NCBI GenBank assembly: GCA_035578905.1
Contig: JAQJVL010000001.1
Coordinates: forward strand, 754,001 to 818,000
Direction: 5' to 3'
DNA length: 64,000 bases
From: Stictocephala bisonia
Taxonomy: Eukaryota > Arthropoda > Insecta > Hemiptera > Membracidae
Shown: piece by piece, positions 25,135 through 35,339 of the stretch
Layout: each line of letters begins with the position of its first letter
How positions within the stretch are numbered: position 1 is the stretch's first letter
Program-made: the position numbers and the translations under genes
The notes under the pieces: model-generated
Seen by the model: only the letters and a program-made list of their open reading frames with translations
What the model was told of the DNA's origin: nothing
Databases searched by the model: none

Positions 25135-25345
25135 GAACGTTCCCTTATAGTAGTCTTTCTGATAGGCCTATACCTCCGTGTGTCTTCAAACTTTTATACT
25201 CTGTGCAGTTTTCGGTGCTATAGTAGTCTAGTTAGTGGGTGCTAGTGCTCAGTGTAGTGTAGTTCACTGCGACAGTTGTGCAACACCGCCACCATTGAGG
25301 CTTATATACAGACCGGAGCGCCGGACACGCTCTACGATCAGGAAG
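25135..25345 (+). other. candidate exon (possibly a non-coding first exon) of an unknown gene
   Basis: A pyrimidine-rich tract ending TTTGTGTTTCAG at 25123-25134 is a good acceptor. CAGGAAG followed by GTAAGT at 25346 is a near-consensus donor. The 211-base interval is clearly GC-richer than its surroundings, especially 25200-25345. One frame stays open from about 25230 through the donor (contains CATPPPLRLIYRPERR) but has no ATG, so this could be an internal coding exon entered late, or a 5' UTR exon whose start lies inside. A TATA-like TTTTATACT at about 25191 and a TCAGTG initiator-like motif at about 25247 are compatible with a promoter here. RNA data would decide. Confidence 0.35.
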
Positions 25346-25349
25346 GTAA

Positions 25350-26475
25350 GTCTCTATACACTTCCTCTTATAATCCCAATTTCTCTGTAATTTTTTTTTT
25401 CATTTATAAAGATATTTCATTGCTTTGTCTTAAGATAAGTGATAAATATTGGTAACAGATATCAAGGAAATATTTGAGATAATCATTAAATTCAAAATCT
25501 TCATTATCTCAATTACTTTTTGAAAGACTATTTTTAGAGACAAGATATTTCTCTAGCGGAATGTTATTAAAAATTATCTAATATCAATTGTTGGATTGCT
25601 CATTCATAATTGCTAAAGTAAATAGTATGGAAATGTAAAATCTAATAATATGTGAATTACTGTTTACCACCGTTTCTTCCAAATCGTTATTTAATGTAGT
25701 TAAATTATATGTATGATGTAATTTTTTCATATTTATTTACTTGACGCGTATTACTCCTCAAATATGTTAACACAAAAATCAGTTTGAAAATAAATAACTT
25801 TAGGCATTAAAATAAGTTTATTTAATTTTTAAATGCCATGACGAAAAGGTTCGTGTTATTCCAAGCTACAATCCATCATCTTTTTAGTGTTTGTAACGTC
25901 ATGTTACAAAAAAATAGTAAGGAATGAAAAATGTCTATATGAAAAATTCTGTTAAAAGCAAAATTTAAAAATAATTGTTGAAAACAGCCTTGCTGTTGAT
26001 AAACTACGATATGGAATAATATTATATGAATTATGAACATTAATTAACGAAGGTATTCTAACAATTTCCCAAAACATTATAAGTATATTGTATTTATTTT
26101 TAAGTACTGTATATATTCTTCATGATACTCTTAACGAAACTGCGTTTAGTTGTTAATATTCTTTTAAAATTTAGTAATAATTAGGATTTACGATTCTTGA
26201 AGGGTTTCTAATTGAAAATATAAGTTGAAAACAAAGTAAATAATGAAACAATCCAATAAAATAAACGTTAGGCACAATATTATCTAGTTTTAATCTTAAG
26301 GTAACATTTGGTTAACATTTTATGTGCAACTGCAAATATTTCATAAAAACCAAAGAAACTAATAAAAAAGCAAAATAAAACATTTAACATTAACGTTAAT
26401 TTAACAAAGAGTGTGGTTGAGGAATTGTATATTTAATCGGCGTACATTAATGACACTCAATGAAACACTGATTTT
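25350..26475. other. AT-rich DNA, possibly intron
   Basis: Follows the candidate splice donor at 25346. Nothing recognisable: no repeat, no exon-like block. Confidence 0.45.
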
Positions 26476-26479
26476 GAAA

Positions 26480-27790
26480 AGCATGCGTGGACGGATTCAG
26501 TACACTAATATTTAAAACGAGCTGTACTAATGAAGCGTGCGTGGACGGATTCAGTACACGAATATTCAAGACGACCTGTACTAATAAAGCGTGCGTGGGT
26601 GGCACTGTAGAAGCGTTTACGAACGGATGCAGTAAACTAATATTTAAGACGATCTGAACCTATGAAGTGCGTGGACTGATGCAGTACTCTAATATTCAAG
26701 ACGATCTGTACTTATGAAGAGGGCGTGGACCGGTGCAGTAAACTAATATTCAAGACGATCTGTACTCAAGAAGCGTGTGTGGACTGATGCAGTACACTAA
26801 TATTCAAGACGAGCTGTACTTATGAAGAGTGCATGGACCGATGCAGTACACTAATATTCAAATCGAGCTGTACTAATGAAGTGTGCTGGGCGGCACTGTT
26901 GAAGCGTTTACGAACGGATGCAGTAAACTAATATTTAAGACGATCTGTACCTATGAAGTGCGTGGACTGATGCAGTACTCTAATATTCAAGACGATCTGT
27001 ACTCAAAAAGCATGCGTGGACTGTTGCAGTACACTAATATTCAAGACGATCTGTACTCAAGAAGCATGCATGGACTGATGCAGTACACTAATATTCAAGA
27101 CGAGCTGTACTTATGAAGAGGGCGTGGACCGATGCAGTACACTAATATTCAAGACGATCTGTACTCAAGAAGCATGCGTGGACTGTTGCAGTACACTAAT
27201 ATTCAAATCGAGCTGTACTAATGAAGCGTGCGTGGGTGGCACTGTTGAAGCGTTTACGAACGGATGCAGTAAACTAATATTTAAGACGATCTGTACCTAT
27301 GAAGTGCGTGGACTGATGCAGTACTCTAAAATTCAAGACGATCTGTACTTAAGAAGCGTGCATGGACTGATGCAGTACACTAATATTCAAGACGAGCTGT
27401 ACTTATGAAGAGGGCGTGGACCGATGCAGTACACTAATATTCAAGACGATCTGTACTCAAGAAGCATGCGTGGACTGTTGCAGTACACTAATATTCAAGA
27501 CGATCTGTACTCAAAAAGCATGCGTGGACTGTTGCAGTACACTAATATTCAAATCGAGCTGTACTAATGAAGCGTGCGTGGGCGGCATTGTAGAAGCGTT
27601 TACGAACGGATGTAGTAAACTAATATTTAAGACGATCTGTACCTATGAAGAGTGCGTGGACCGATGTAGTACACTAATATTCAAGACGATCTGTACTCAA
27701 GAACCGTGCGTAGACTGATGCAGTACACTAATATTCAAGACGATCTGTACTTATGAAGCGTGCTTAGCCCGATGCAGTACAATAATATCT
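26480..27790 (+). repeat. 54-bp satellite with higher-order organisation, about 24 units
   Basis: Basic unit: GATGCAGTACACTAATATTC, then AAGACGATCTGTACT, then a short variable joint (CAAGAAGC, TATGAAGAG or AATGAAGCG), then GTGCGTGGAC. Spacing is 54 bases (for example AGTACACTA at 26791 and 26845). A longer variant containing GGCGGCACTGTTGAAGCG and TTTACGAACGG recurs near 26600, 26886, 27235 and 27575, giving higher-order units of about 285-345 bases. As 54 is 18 codons, plus-strand frames of 77, 94 and 100 codons stay open with a CSTLIFKTICTQEACVD-like repeat; stop codons fall at the longer joints. I regard these as repeat artefacts. Confidence 0.9.
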
Positions 27791-27794
27791 AAGA

Positions 27795-28765
27795 AAAGCT
27801 GTAGACATGAACAGAATCAAGAAATAGTAGATTTTTACCTTAGTTGAAATTAAAATATTAGTAAATTATATGTCTTAGAAAAAAAAGGAAAAAACCAGTG
27901 AAATCACTTATTTGCAGTTAAATGGAGTAAAACATAATGTATAAATGTTGAATTTCGACAGCTTTTTTATAATTTAATCCATAGTCTAGGCAGAAGTAGT
28001 ATAACACAGACGGAGATTTGTAGATTCTAAGTCGAATTTTCATTTAAACGGTTTACTATAAAATATGGATAATCTTTTTTAACTCCCAAGACCAAGAGAC
28101 AATCAAGGAAACAGAGACCTAGACAAGTTCGACTTTGCTCAAGACTGACCTCATTCGATGCAGCTATGAATATCAATGTGTTGAGAGATTGTTATGCTAA
28201 TGTGTGTTATTACATTTGACCATTGTAGCTTAACCTATTCTAAACACATTTTATGAATTTGGGTGTCTCAACATAAGTATGGCCTTTTTTATGGTAATAA
28301 GTTTTACAATTTTTTTAGCTAATTTTCTGATCGTTTGTTAATTTTGATGACAATTAGTTCAACATTTAATAAAACAATATGTAACTAAAACAATTATTAA
28401 ATTTGAAAAGGCTTTTCAAGGTAACACAAATGGAATCAAGGGTAAATGAATATATACAGAAATGTATGTATCCAAACATCTTGGAAATAATGCTTTGATA
28501 TCCTCTTTCTCAATGGTGAAGTAACATTTTTAATGACACAATGGTCTTACTACTCATAATAAATTCATGACTACGTCAGAACAGTCTTAGTTTTAAATTA
28601 AAGTAAGATTTTAAATAACAAAAATAGCTTCCTGCCTGTAATACGTTTATTTTTTATCAAACAACTGTCCATCAAAAGATAATCAGGGGAAGTTTTCCAG
28701 TTTGTATCTTTTTTTGTTTCTTTTCTTTTTTTTATTTTTGTAAATAAAACTTCTCTCGCCAGTTC
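27795..28765. other. AT-rich DNA without recognisable genes
   Basis: Unique AT-rich sequence with a T-rich stretch at about 28708-28740. Nothing else supported. Confidence 0.5.
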
Positions 28766-28767
28766 AC

Positions 28768-28900
28768 ATGGGCTTACAAGCCTGTGCGTGAACTTTATTT
28801 AACGAGTGAAGTACCAACCATTGGCTCAGTGGGAATTAGAACTATGGACATGCCCTCCGCAGTCTGAAACCTTAGCCATTGAGCCACCACGCCGGCATTT
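28768..28900 (-). mobile_element. tRNA-headed SINE, minus strand
   Basis: On the minus strand: GCCGGCGTGGTGGCTCAATG followed by GCTAAGG, a strong A box (TGGCTCAATGGCTAAGG), then ATAGTTCTAATTCCC as a B box at the correct distance. The body continues to ACAGGCTTGTAAGCCCATGT, where GGCTTGTAAGCC is a small hairpin. A/T-rich sequence adjoins the 3' side (plus-strand T-rich tract at 28708-28745). It is related in design to, but not the same as, the SINE at 37021. Confidence 0.6.
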
Positions 28901-29026
28901 CTATTAGTCTTGATTAAAGAATTATAGTCACCTATAATTGATATTCCATCTAAAAGAATATTTGTGCCTGTAATTTTGTTAGTTAGTGAGACTCTTTACC
29001 ACAGTTGGTTTAACCCTTTGAGTGTC

Positions 29027-29276
29027 AACGTTGTCCGACTAGGAGGACGTGGCTAAATTTTGCGAGAAAACCCAACGTCCAACCAGGTGGACGTGGCCAA
29101 ATTGTGCGAGAAAACCCAACGTCCGACTAGGAGGACGTGGCTAAACTGTGCGAGAAAATCCAACGTTCGACTGGGAGGACGCGGCTAAATTGTGCGAGAA
29201 AACCCAACGCTCGACTAGGAGACGCGGCTAAATTGTGCGAGAAAACTTAACGTTCGACTAGGAGGACGCGGGAAAA
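29027..29276 (+). repeat. 44-bp minisatellite, about 5.7 units
   Basis: Unit: AACGTCCGACTAGGAGGACG, TGGCTAAATTGTGCGAGA, AAACCC. Starts at 29074, 29118, 29162, 29206 and 29249 (one unit is 43 bases). GTCC and GGAC within the unit form a small hairpin (GTCCGACTAGGAGGAC). GC content is far above the flanks. Confidence 0.9.
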
Positions 29277-30145
29277 AATGGTAATATATTATTAATTATG
29301 AGGCTATTCTTTGTTAAACTAGTTGTAAATGTAATTACGAACGATAAATATTTATATAAATAAATAAATAAATTTATTTAGTGCATGGTCATACTGATAT
29401 ATAATATATTAAATAATTCGTAATTCATATTGTCATAGCAACGTCATGAGCTTTTGTTAATCAGCTGTTGCATTGACTTGTTTATTCCTGACTTTACACT
29501 TCAATCTAGTTTATTTTGGCGTTTTAAGTGTTGTTGCCTTTAAATTTTTGTGACTCAAGTAAGAAGACTGAGAAAAAATGCCAATTTATTTGCAAAACAT
29601 GTAAAACATTATCATTCCATAAGTTTTTTTTTTTTTTTTTAACCTAAATATATTAAATAGTCGAAAGGATTTGAAAACATTGTTTTATTTTTGTGGAACT
29701 AAGAACAACGTCATTTAAAATATGCCTAGAGAAATTAATTGTAAAGAATATTTTACTTATGACTAAGTTATTATACAGCAAATAAAAGTTGGGACATTTC
29801 AATAATTTGAAAAAAGTGAAAGAAAGGCTTTATTTTTGAAGATAGGCGTTTATATTTGTGTGTCTGTAAACAAAAAAATTTCCTGTTTTCAAAAAAAATC
29901 AGCCAACAGAGTGAGGAATTTTTTTAATATACTAAATGTTGATGACACTTTAAAAATTATATAAAAATATATTTGTAAATTAAAGTTTTCTTAATTTAAA
30001 CATAGGATTTTTTATTGGCATGATACTGTAAGTATTATTTTTAGTTAGAAAATAGTTTTATAAATAAATCAAAACAAAATATATTACTTTTATACCAAGA
30101 AATAACGAAGTGATTTAGGTTTATCTAAACAGCTGCAAAAATGCT
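29277..30145. other. AT-rich middle of the piggyBac-like element
   Basis: Very AT-rich, with a T tract at about 29623-29640 and no open frame of note. No transposase remnant is recognised. Confidence 0.5.
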
Positions 30146-30149
30146 AATA

Positions 30150-31395
30150 TCAGCCTGGGCTTTCTGGCACTACTACATAGTGCCAAGGCTGGGATTTCTC
30201 GCACTACTACATAGTGCCGAGGCTGGGCTTTCTCGCACTATTACATAGTGCCGAGGCTGGGCTTTCGCGCACTACTACATAGTGCCGAGGCTGGGCTTTC
30301 TCGCACTTCTACATAGTGCTGAGGCTGGGCTTTCTCGCACTACTACTTAGTGCTGAGGCTGGGCTTTCTGGCACTTCTACATAGTGCCGAGGCTGGGCTT
30401 TCTGGCACTACTACATAGTGCCGAGACTGGGCTTTCTGGCACTACTACATAGTGCCGAGGCTAGGCTTTCTCGCACTACTACATAGTGCCGAGGCTGGGC
30501 TTTCTCGCACTACTACTACATAGTATCGAGGCTGGGCTTTCTCGCACTACTACATAGTGCCGAGGCTGGGCATTCTCGCACTATTACAACATAGTGTCGA
30601 GGCTGGGCTTTCTCGCACTACTACATAGTGCCGAGGCTGGGCTTTCTCGCACTACTACTACATAGTGTCGAGGATGGGCTTTCTCGAACTAATAATATAC
30701 ATAGTGCCGAGGCTGGGCTTTCTCGCACTACTACTACATAGTGTCGAGGCTGGGCTTTCTCGCACTACTACATAGTGCCGAGGCTGGGCTTTCTGGCACT
30801 TCTACATAGTGCCGAGGCTGGGCTTTCTGGCAATTCTACATAGTGCCGAGGCTGGGCTTTCTGGCACTTCTACATAGTGCTGAGGCTGGGATTTCTGGCA
30901 CTTCTACATAGTGGCTTTCTCGCACTATTACATAGTGCCGAGGCTGGGCTTTCGCGCACTACTACATAGTGCCGAGGCTGGGCTTTCTCGCACTACTACA
31001 TAGTGCTGAGGCTGGGCTTTCTCGCACTACTACTTAGTGCCGAGGCTGGGCTTTCTGGCACTACTACATAGTGCCGAGGCTGGGCTTTCTCGCACTACTA
31101 CTTAGTGCCGAGGCTGGGCTTTCTGGCACTACTACATAGTGCCGAGGCTGGGCTTTCTCGCACTACTACATAGTGCCGAGGCTGGGCTTTCTCGCACTAC
31201 TACACACTACTACATAGTGCCGAGGCTGGGCTTTCTGGCACTACTACATAGTGCCGAGGCTGGGCTTTCTCGCACTACTACATAGTGCCGAGGCTGGGCT
31301 TTCTGGCACTACTACATAGTGCCGAGGCTGGGCTTTCTCGCACTACTACATAGTGCCGAGGCTGGGCTTTCTGGCACTACTACATAGTGCCTAGC
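30150..31395 (+). repeat. 34-bp hairpin satellite, about 36 units
   Basis: Unit: GAGGCTGGGCTTTCT, then [CG]GCACTACTACATAGTGCC. In nearly every unit GGCACTA and TAGTGCC (or GCACTA/TAGTGC) pair around CTACA, so each repeat is a self-complementary hairpin. Variation concentrates at three spots: C/G before GCAC, CTAC/TTCT in the loop, and an occasional extra CTA. The dyad itself is highly conserved, with compensating patterns not obvious. Some units are rearranged (a truncated one at about 30905-30920; a partial duplication at about 31201-31212). Confidence 0.95.
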
Positions 31396-31435
31396 GACAA
31401 TACTAGGCAAAACTCCTGGCACTCAAAGGGTTTTA

Positions 31436-32220
31436 AACTGTATTACATTTACACGGACCACAGTCCACAATGGACCACAAAAACAAACGATGTTTTGAGA
31501 CCCAAAATTTAACATTGGATTGGAAATCTACATGTGTATAAGATCAATGCTATAAGTTAACATGATAAGTATAATTTATTTTGTGATTGAATAAAAGTAA
31601 AGTAAATAAATTCTTTATATATGCTTATAGACTTTATAGTATATTAATTTTGATTGATCGGTTGGTAAGACCAATATATACATTACTATTACTCTTCATA
31701 AAATATTTATATATTGGAATTTATATTTGATTTATTTTTTTGAAATAAATAATAATCGTTGAAAACAGTATATGTGTATTTATTTATTTATTGAAATTTT
31801 ACATGTTACAATACAGTTATAAATCCAATTACATTGCAACATATTAATAAAAGCTTCTACTAGTTACAAGTGGAAATAAATTAAAATATTTTTGTTTCAA
31901 TCAAAGTCCATGCATCATGCTCCTCATGTCTTCAATAGTATTAAGAAATATATGTATATATAAATATAAACAAATATAAATAAACCTTTTAAACCCATTA
32001 AGCTTAAATATATGTATTCATTAATATATGTCCTGTGGCTGAGGTGAGAATATATTCTATTAAATTGCCTGCTTTAATAACACAATAATCACACAATTTT
32101 ACCATTTTGAGTCTTAATTTATGTAAAACTGATAATAAATAAATTATTGTTATCAAGCAATTGTCACAAAAAGTAATGCTAACAGAAACGAAATTATAAA
32201 ACTAAATCTTATAACAAACA
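31436..32220. other. AT-rich DNA without recognisable genes
   Basis: Unique, extremely AT-rich. Nothing supported. Confidence 0.5.
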
Positions 32221-32224
32221 TGAA

Positions 32225-32350
32225 CTATAAACTGATGATGCCTTAACCGGTGAAAGCGCTTTTTTAATTAAAACTTGTGGAAATATTTAAAAATGTGTTC
32301 TTTTCTAAAACCAAATATATTCTACAAAGTTTCAACAGAAAATGACAAAC
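32225..32350 (+). repeat. CTGATGA-type repeat with hammerhead-like core, copy 2
   Basis: Same family as 10796-10915 in the opposite orientation: core, TTTTTAATTAAAAC, TTGTGGAAATATTT, GTGTTCTTTTCTAAAACC, AAATATATTC. The two copies are alike over about 115 bases and then diverge. No terminal inverted repeat or target duplication can be fixed. Confidence 0.65.
32229..32265 (+). ncRNA. hammerhead-ribozyme-like core (CTGATGA family, copy 2)
   Basis: CTGATGA at 32232-32238, extra T at 32239, stem II GCC (32240-32242) with GGT (32249-32251, one G-T pair), GAA at 32252-32254, and AGCGCT at 32255-32260, which is perfectly self-complementary. U then occupies the cleavage position (32261), and TTT at 32262-32264 can pair with AAA at 32229-32231. 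A palindromic stem III is what a dimeric type-I hammerhead uses. Copy 1 has AGCACT here. One extra base after CTGATGA departs from the standard core. Confidence 0.45.
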
Positions 32351-32930
32351 ATGAACTTAATAACATATATCACTAACAATACAAAGTAAATAAAAACAAA
32401 TTCACGTTTTTTTTAGAACTAATAGCATAAAATTTTAAAATAAATTATTGCTATAAGCTCTACAATAAAATAAGAGGAATATAGTTAACTAAACTATTTA
32501 ATCCATCATCACCCACAAACAATATTGAAAATCCTATACTTTGTTTTGTACTGTAAGTATGAATTCAAATCAAGTAATTCATTTATATATTAATTTTCAG
32601 AAAAATTACAAAATACTTGTTTTTATAAATAGTATTGTAGATTCAATTATCACACACGTTTTGGTTTTGTATAACATTATTATAAAGTTGAACATATTTT
32701 TAGTGAACATTTGAAAATATTTAAGCAGGTTATCATTTAAAAGCACTTGATAGTATACAATAATTTGTCATACCATATAAATAAGGTATTTATACCATTT
32801 TATTTATTCATACCTTAAAATGGTATGAAATAAATAGTTAATTTTAAATTTAGTCTTAATTTAACTGTACAATGAAGTTAATTAATTTAAGTTGTGTAAT
32901 GTTCTCTTCGTCACAGTTATATACAAGTGA
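32351..32930. other. AT-rich DNA with a small inverted repeat
   Basis: No gene. Around 32802-32836, ATTTATTCATACC and GGTATGAAATAAAT pair as an AT-rich hairpin with one bulge. Confidence 0.5.
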
Positions 32931-32944
32931 AATGAAATGAATGA

Positions 32945-33043
32945 ATGAAATGAAAAAAGTTTTATTTTTTGAGGCAAAGTTAGGACCATTAGGTCCTCTC
33001 TTACACTTAACCTCATCTTACACTTAACCTCAAAAAATAAAAC
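32945..33043 (-). mobile_element. SINE/LINE 3'-tail, minus strand, with a 16-bp inverted repeat
   Basis: Minus strand: GAGAGGACCTAATGGTCCTA (GGACC/GGTCC hairpin), ACTTTGCCTC, AAAAAATAAAACTTTTTTC. This matches the tail of the SINE at 37021. The last element, CCTCAAAAAATAAAAC, is also present in inverted form (32959-32974 against 33028-33043), so the tail sits in a foldback, and the 17-base CTTACACTTAACCTCAT is duplicated inside. Confidence 0.55.
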
Positions 33044-33050
33044 ATATAAA

Positions 33051-33187
33051 TAGAAGGGAGGGAAGGGAAGGGAAGGGGAAGGGAGGGGGAAGGGAAGGGG
33101 AAGGGAGGGGGAAGGGAAGGGGAAGGGGAAGGGAGGGGAAAGGGAGAGGGAAGGAAAAAGGAGGGGGAAGGGGAGAGGAAGAAAGAT
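33051..33187 (+). repeat. polypurine (GGGAAGGGGAAGGGAGG)n tract
   Basis: About 135 bases of G and A on the plus strand with almost no pyrimidine; dense GGG and GGGG runs. This sequence type can form triplex DNA and G-quadruplexes. The SLPLPFPLPS-like frames on the minus strand are artefacts of the tract. Confidence 0.95.
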
Positions 33188-33189
33188 TT

Positions 33190-33365
33190 TTTTCGGAATT
33201 TTAGAATTTTTTTTAACTTTTCCAACATTTCCAAAATTTCCAAAATTTATCAAACATTTTGACTTTTAAGGAAATTTAGAAATTTTTGGAAATGTTCGAC
33301 TTTTCTAAAAATGTTTGACTTTTTTCGAAATTTTTGACTTTATGAAAATGTCCGAATTTTTCTCA
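33190..33365. repeat. degenerate short tandem repeat (TTTTTGAC/AAATTTT type)
   Basis: Irregular repetition of AAATTT, TTTGACTTTT and AATGTTCGAC with a period of about 20-25 bases. Strongly decayed. Confidence 0.5.
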
Positions 33366-33369
33366 CACA

Positions 33370-34955
33370 CACATGAGGGCTATTTTTTAAGTCACAGTCT
33401 GTTAAAAATACCATAGGAGTAGCTGTAACCAAATAAACTTGTTTAGGTGTAAGTTAGTTGTAGTTTAATTGTAGTTTTGAAGGTAGCTTTCCAAGTAACT
33501 TCTGTAAACATGTTTTATTTCACAAATTTATATTGACATGAGACTTGAATATTATGTATTTATGTAAGTTAGATGTAGATTTGCTATTAGATGTTATATA
33601 TTATTGACCACCAGAATACATAAAAACCACAGAAGTAAGAGAATTGTAACATTGAAATTTAAATGTAATAGATATTTTTAATTACCCCGCACAAAATCAA
33701 TAAACCTTAAACAAATATTTTTCGAATCGCCAAGTTACTGAAACTATGTTTGATGTTGGCTGTTTTAACTTAAACATTATATTTAACTCGAGCACACCAC
33801 GCGTGCCAACTACTCTACGCTCGTGTCATTTCACTCGAGTAATAACGCTATTTTTCTTTCCATATCACACTTACATCCTTCAAAAATGACAGCTCACCAT
33901 CCTATGCTCTCCCATTCGTATGGTAAATGTAACAGTGGCTATGATTTGCAGGTATTTGGATTTTTACTATCTAACATAGTTTACCTGTTTTAGGGAAACA
34001 TTTTAAAATCCTTTTCACTCCCCATCTTAACACCTATACAGAATATTTGTGCCAAGTTTCACGTTCTAAAGCCCAATAGCGTTTGAAAAACTATGATTAG
34101 TTAGTCAGTTGTATTTAACTTTTTTAATTATAATAGGAAATAATAATTTGTGCATTTTATTAAAATTGTATTGATAGTAATTTGCAAACCTAATATAGCG
34201 TTTTAATTTAGTTTGTTCATATTAATTTTACACAGTTTGTTCACCAACATAGTTTAGGTCAATAAGTATAGGCGGCTGGCAATTGTGTGAGGTGAACAAT
34301 TTTCAATTTATTTCTTGGTTGAACTTCATGAATATTTTCTCTGGTCGTATATATAAGTATATCTAATACAGTTAAATTTCTGTCAGCTGTTAAATTATTA
34401 TTTTACAGTATTATTACTAATCGTGGTTTATGCTTGTACTAATATCATTTTAATCCTAACTCAAGCCTCAAACGTCAGACCTAGCATCAGGGCTAACCAC
34501 AACAGCTGTGCTGGCCAAGCGGTCACAATTTACTGCGCTTTCGTAAAGAATATTTAATACATGATGTGCTACATTTTGAGCTAGCCTTAAACTCAAATAC
34601 ATCTTAATTAGGACTAAATAGTTCATTAAACATTTATTGACTCTTAGTTGATGTTAAATTAGTTATCAGGTACCAACGAAGGAGTAAATATATGGATGAA
34701 AGTGGATTGCCAATTAGGGTGATGATAATTGTAAGAGCGAGAGTCCAAGGTCAACTGATGTCACTAGCTAATGCACGGTCGTAAAATCGCTTGTATACCA
34801 GGAAAAGGGTCACAGCCATTGAGGTGTACTCAGTTTAATGAATGGTAAATAATATTTCTTCAAAAGTTCAGGAACCCCATCTCTCTCCCAATTATATCTA
34901 GAAGGCACCACTTTCCTAAGAATAATATGAATAATATTGACTTTTTGAAGCAACA
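33370..34955. other. AT-rich DNA without recognisable genes
   Basis: Unique sequence. A short GC-richer patch at 33790-33840 and another at 34475-34530 hold nothing I recognise. Confidence 0.5.
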
Positions 34956-34984
34956 AGCACCTAGCTACATATTCATTACGAATT

Positions 34985-35215
34985 TTCCCCCCAACACACG
35001 AAAACGATCATACCCACCCATAAACCTAAGGCAGTGATGACCCTTCCACCCACCTAAAATCTTCAGGACACTCCCACCCATCCACCAAAACACGTACCAT
35101 AATACACCCAAACACCTACCTTGGAACTGATCCTTCCACCCAACTATACACGTACGACGATATGGAACCACCCACTAAACCTCACACGTGACGTGGTAAT
35201 GACCCACCCACCATA
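34985..35215. repeat. decayed copy of the CCCACCC-rich minisatellite
   Basis: Repeated CCCACCCA, CACGTAC and ACGTGGTAATGACCCACCCA motifs match the 36-bp family at 13.4 and 36.7 kb, but the spacing is irregular and many units are damaged. Confidence 0.65.
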
Positions 35216-35339
35216 TACATATGGTAATGTGTTGCGTGTGTAGGGTGGGGCTTAGTTTGCTTTATAAACGTTCTCGGTAAGTGCACATTGTTTGGTAAGT
35301 ACACACTTTCTCTGTGTCATAACACCTATTTATTATTTA

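Larger units (their letters stand above)
29014..31430. mobile_element. 2.4-kb piggyBac-like non-autonomous element carrying two minisatellites
   Basis: The left end is TTAA then CCCTTTGAGTGTCAACG (29010-29030). The right end is the reverse complement, CCCTTTGAGTGCCA, at 31417-31430, followed after two T's by TTAA. CCC-starting inverted repeats with TTAA are the signature of piggyBac-type transposons. Inside are a 44-bp array immediately within the left end, an AT-rich middle, and a 34-bp array immediately within the right end. No transposase frame is present, so any movement would depend on an enzyme from elsewhere. The two extra T's at the right junction are an imperfection, perhaps post-insertion change. 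Confidence 0.65.

Noticed and set aside
26883..27718. Three consecutive plus-strand frames of 77-100 codons with CSTLIFKTICTQ repeats
   Set aside because: Products of the 54-bp satellite; differences between units are not biased to third positions as far as I can see by eye.
32882..33253. Proline/leucine/serine-rich frames of 76 and 123 codons on the minus strand
   Set aside because: Translation of the polypurine tract and degenerate repeat next to it.
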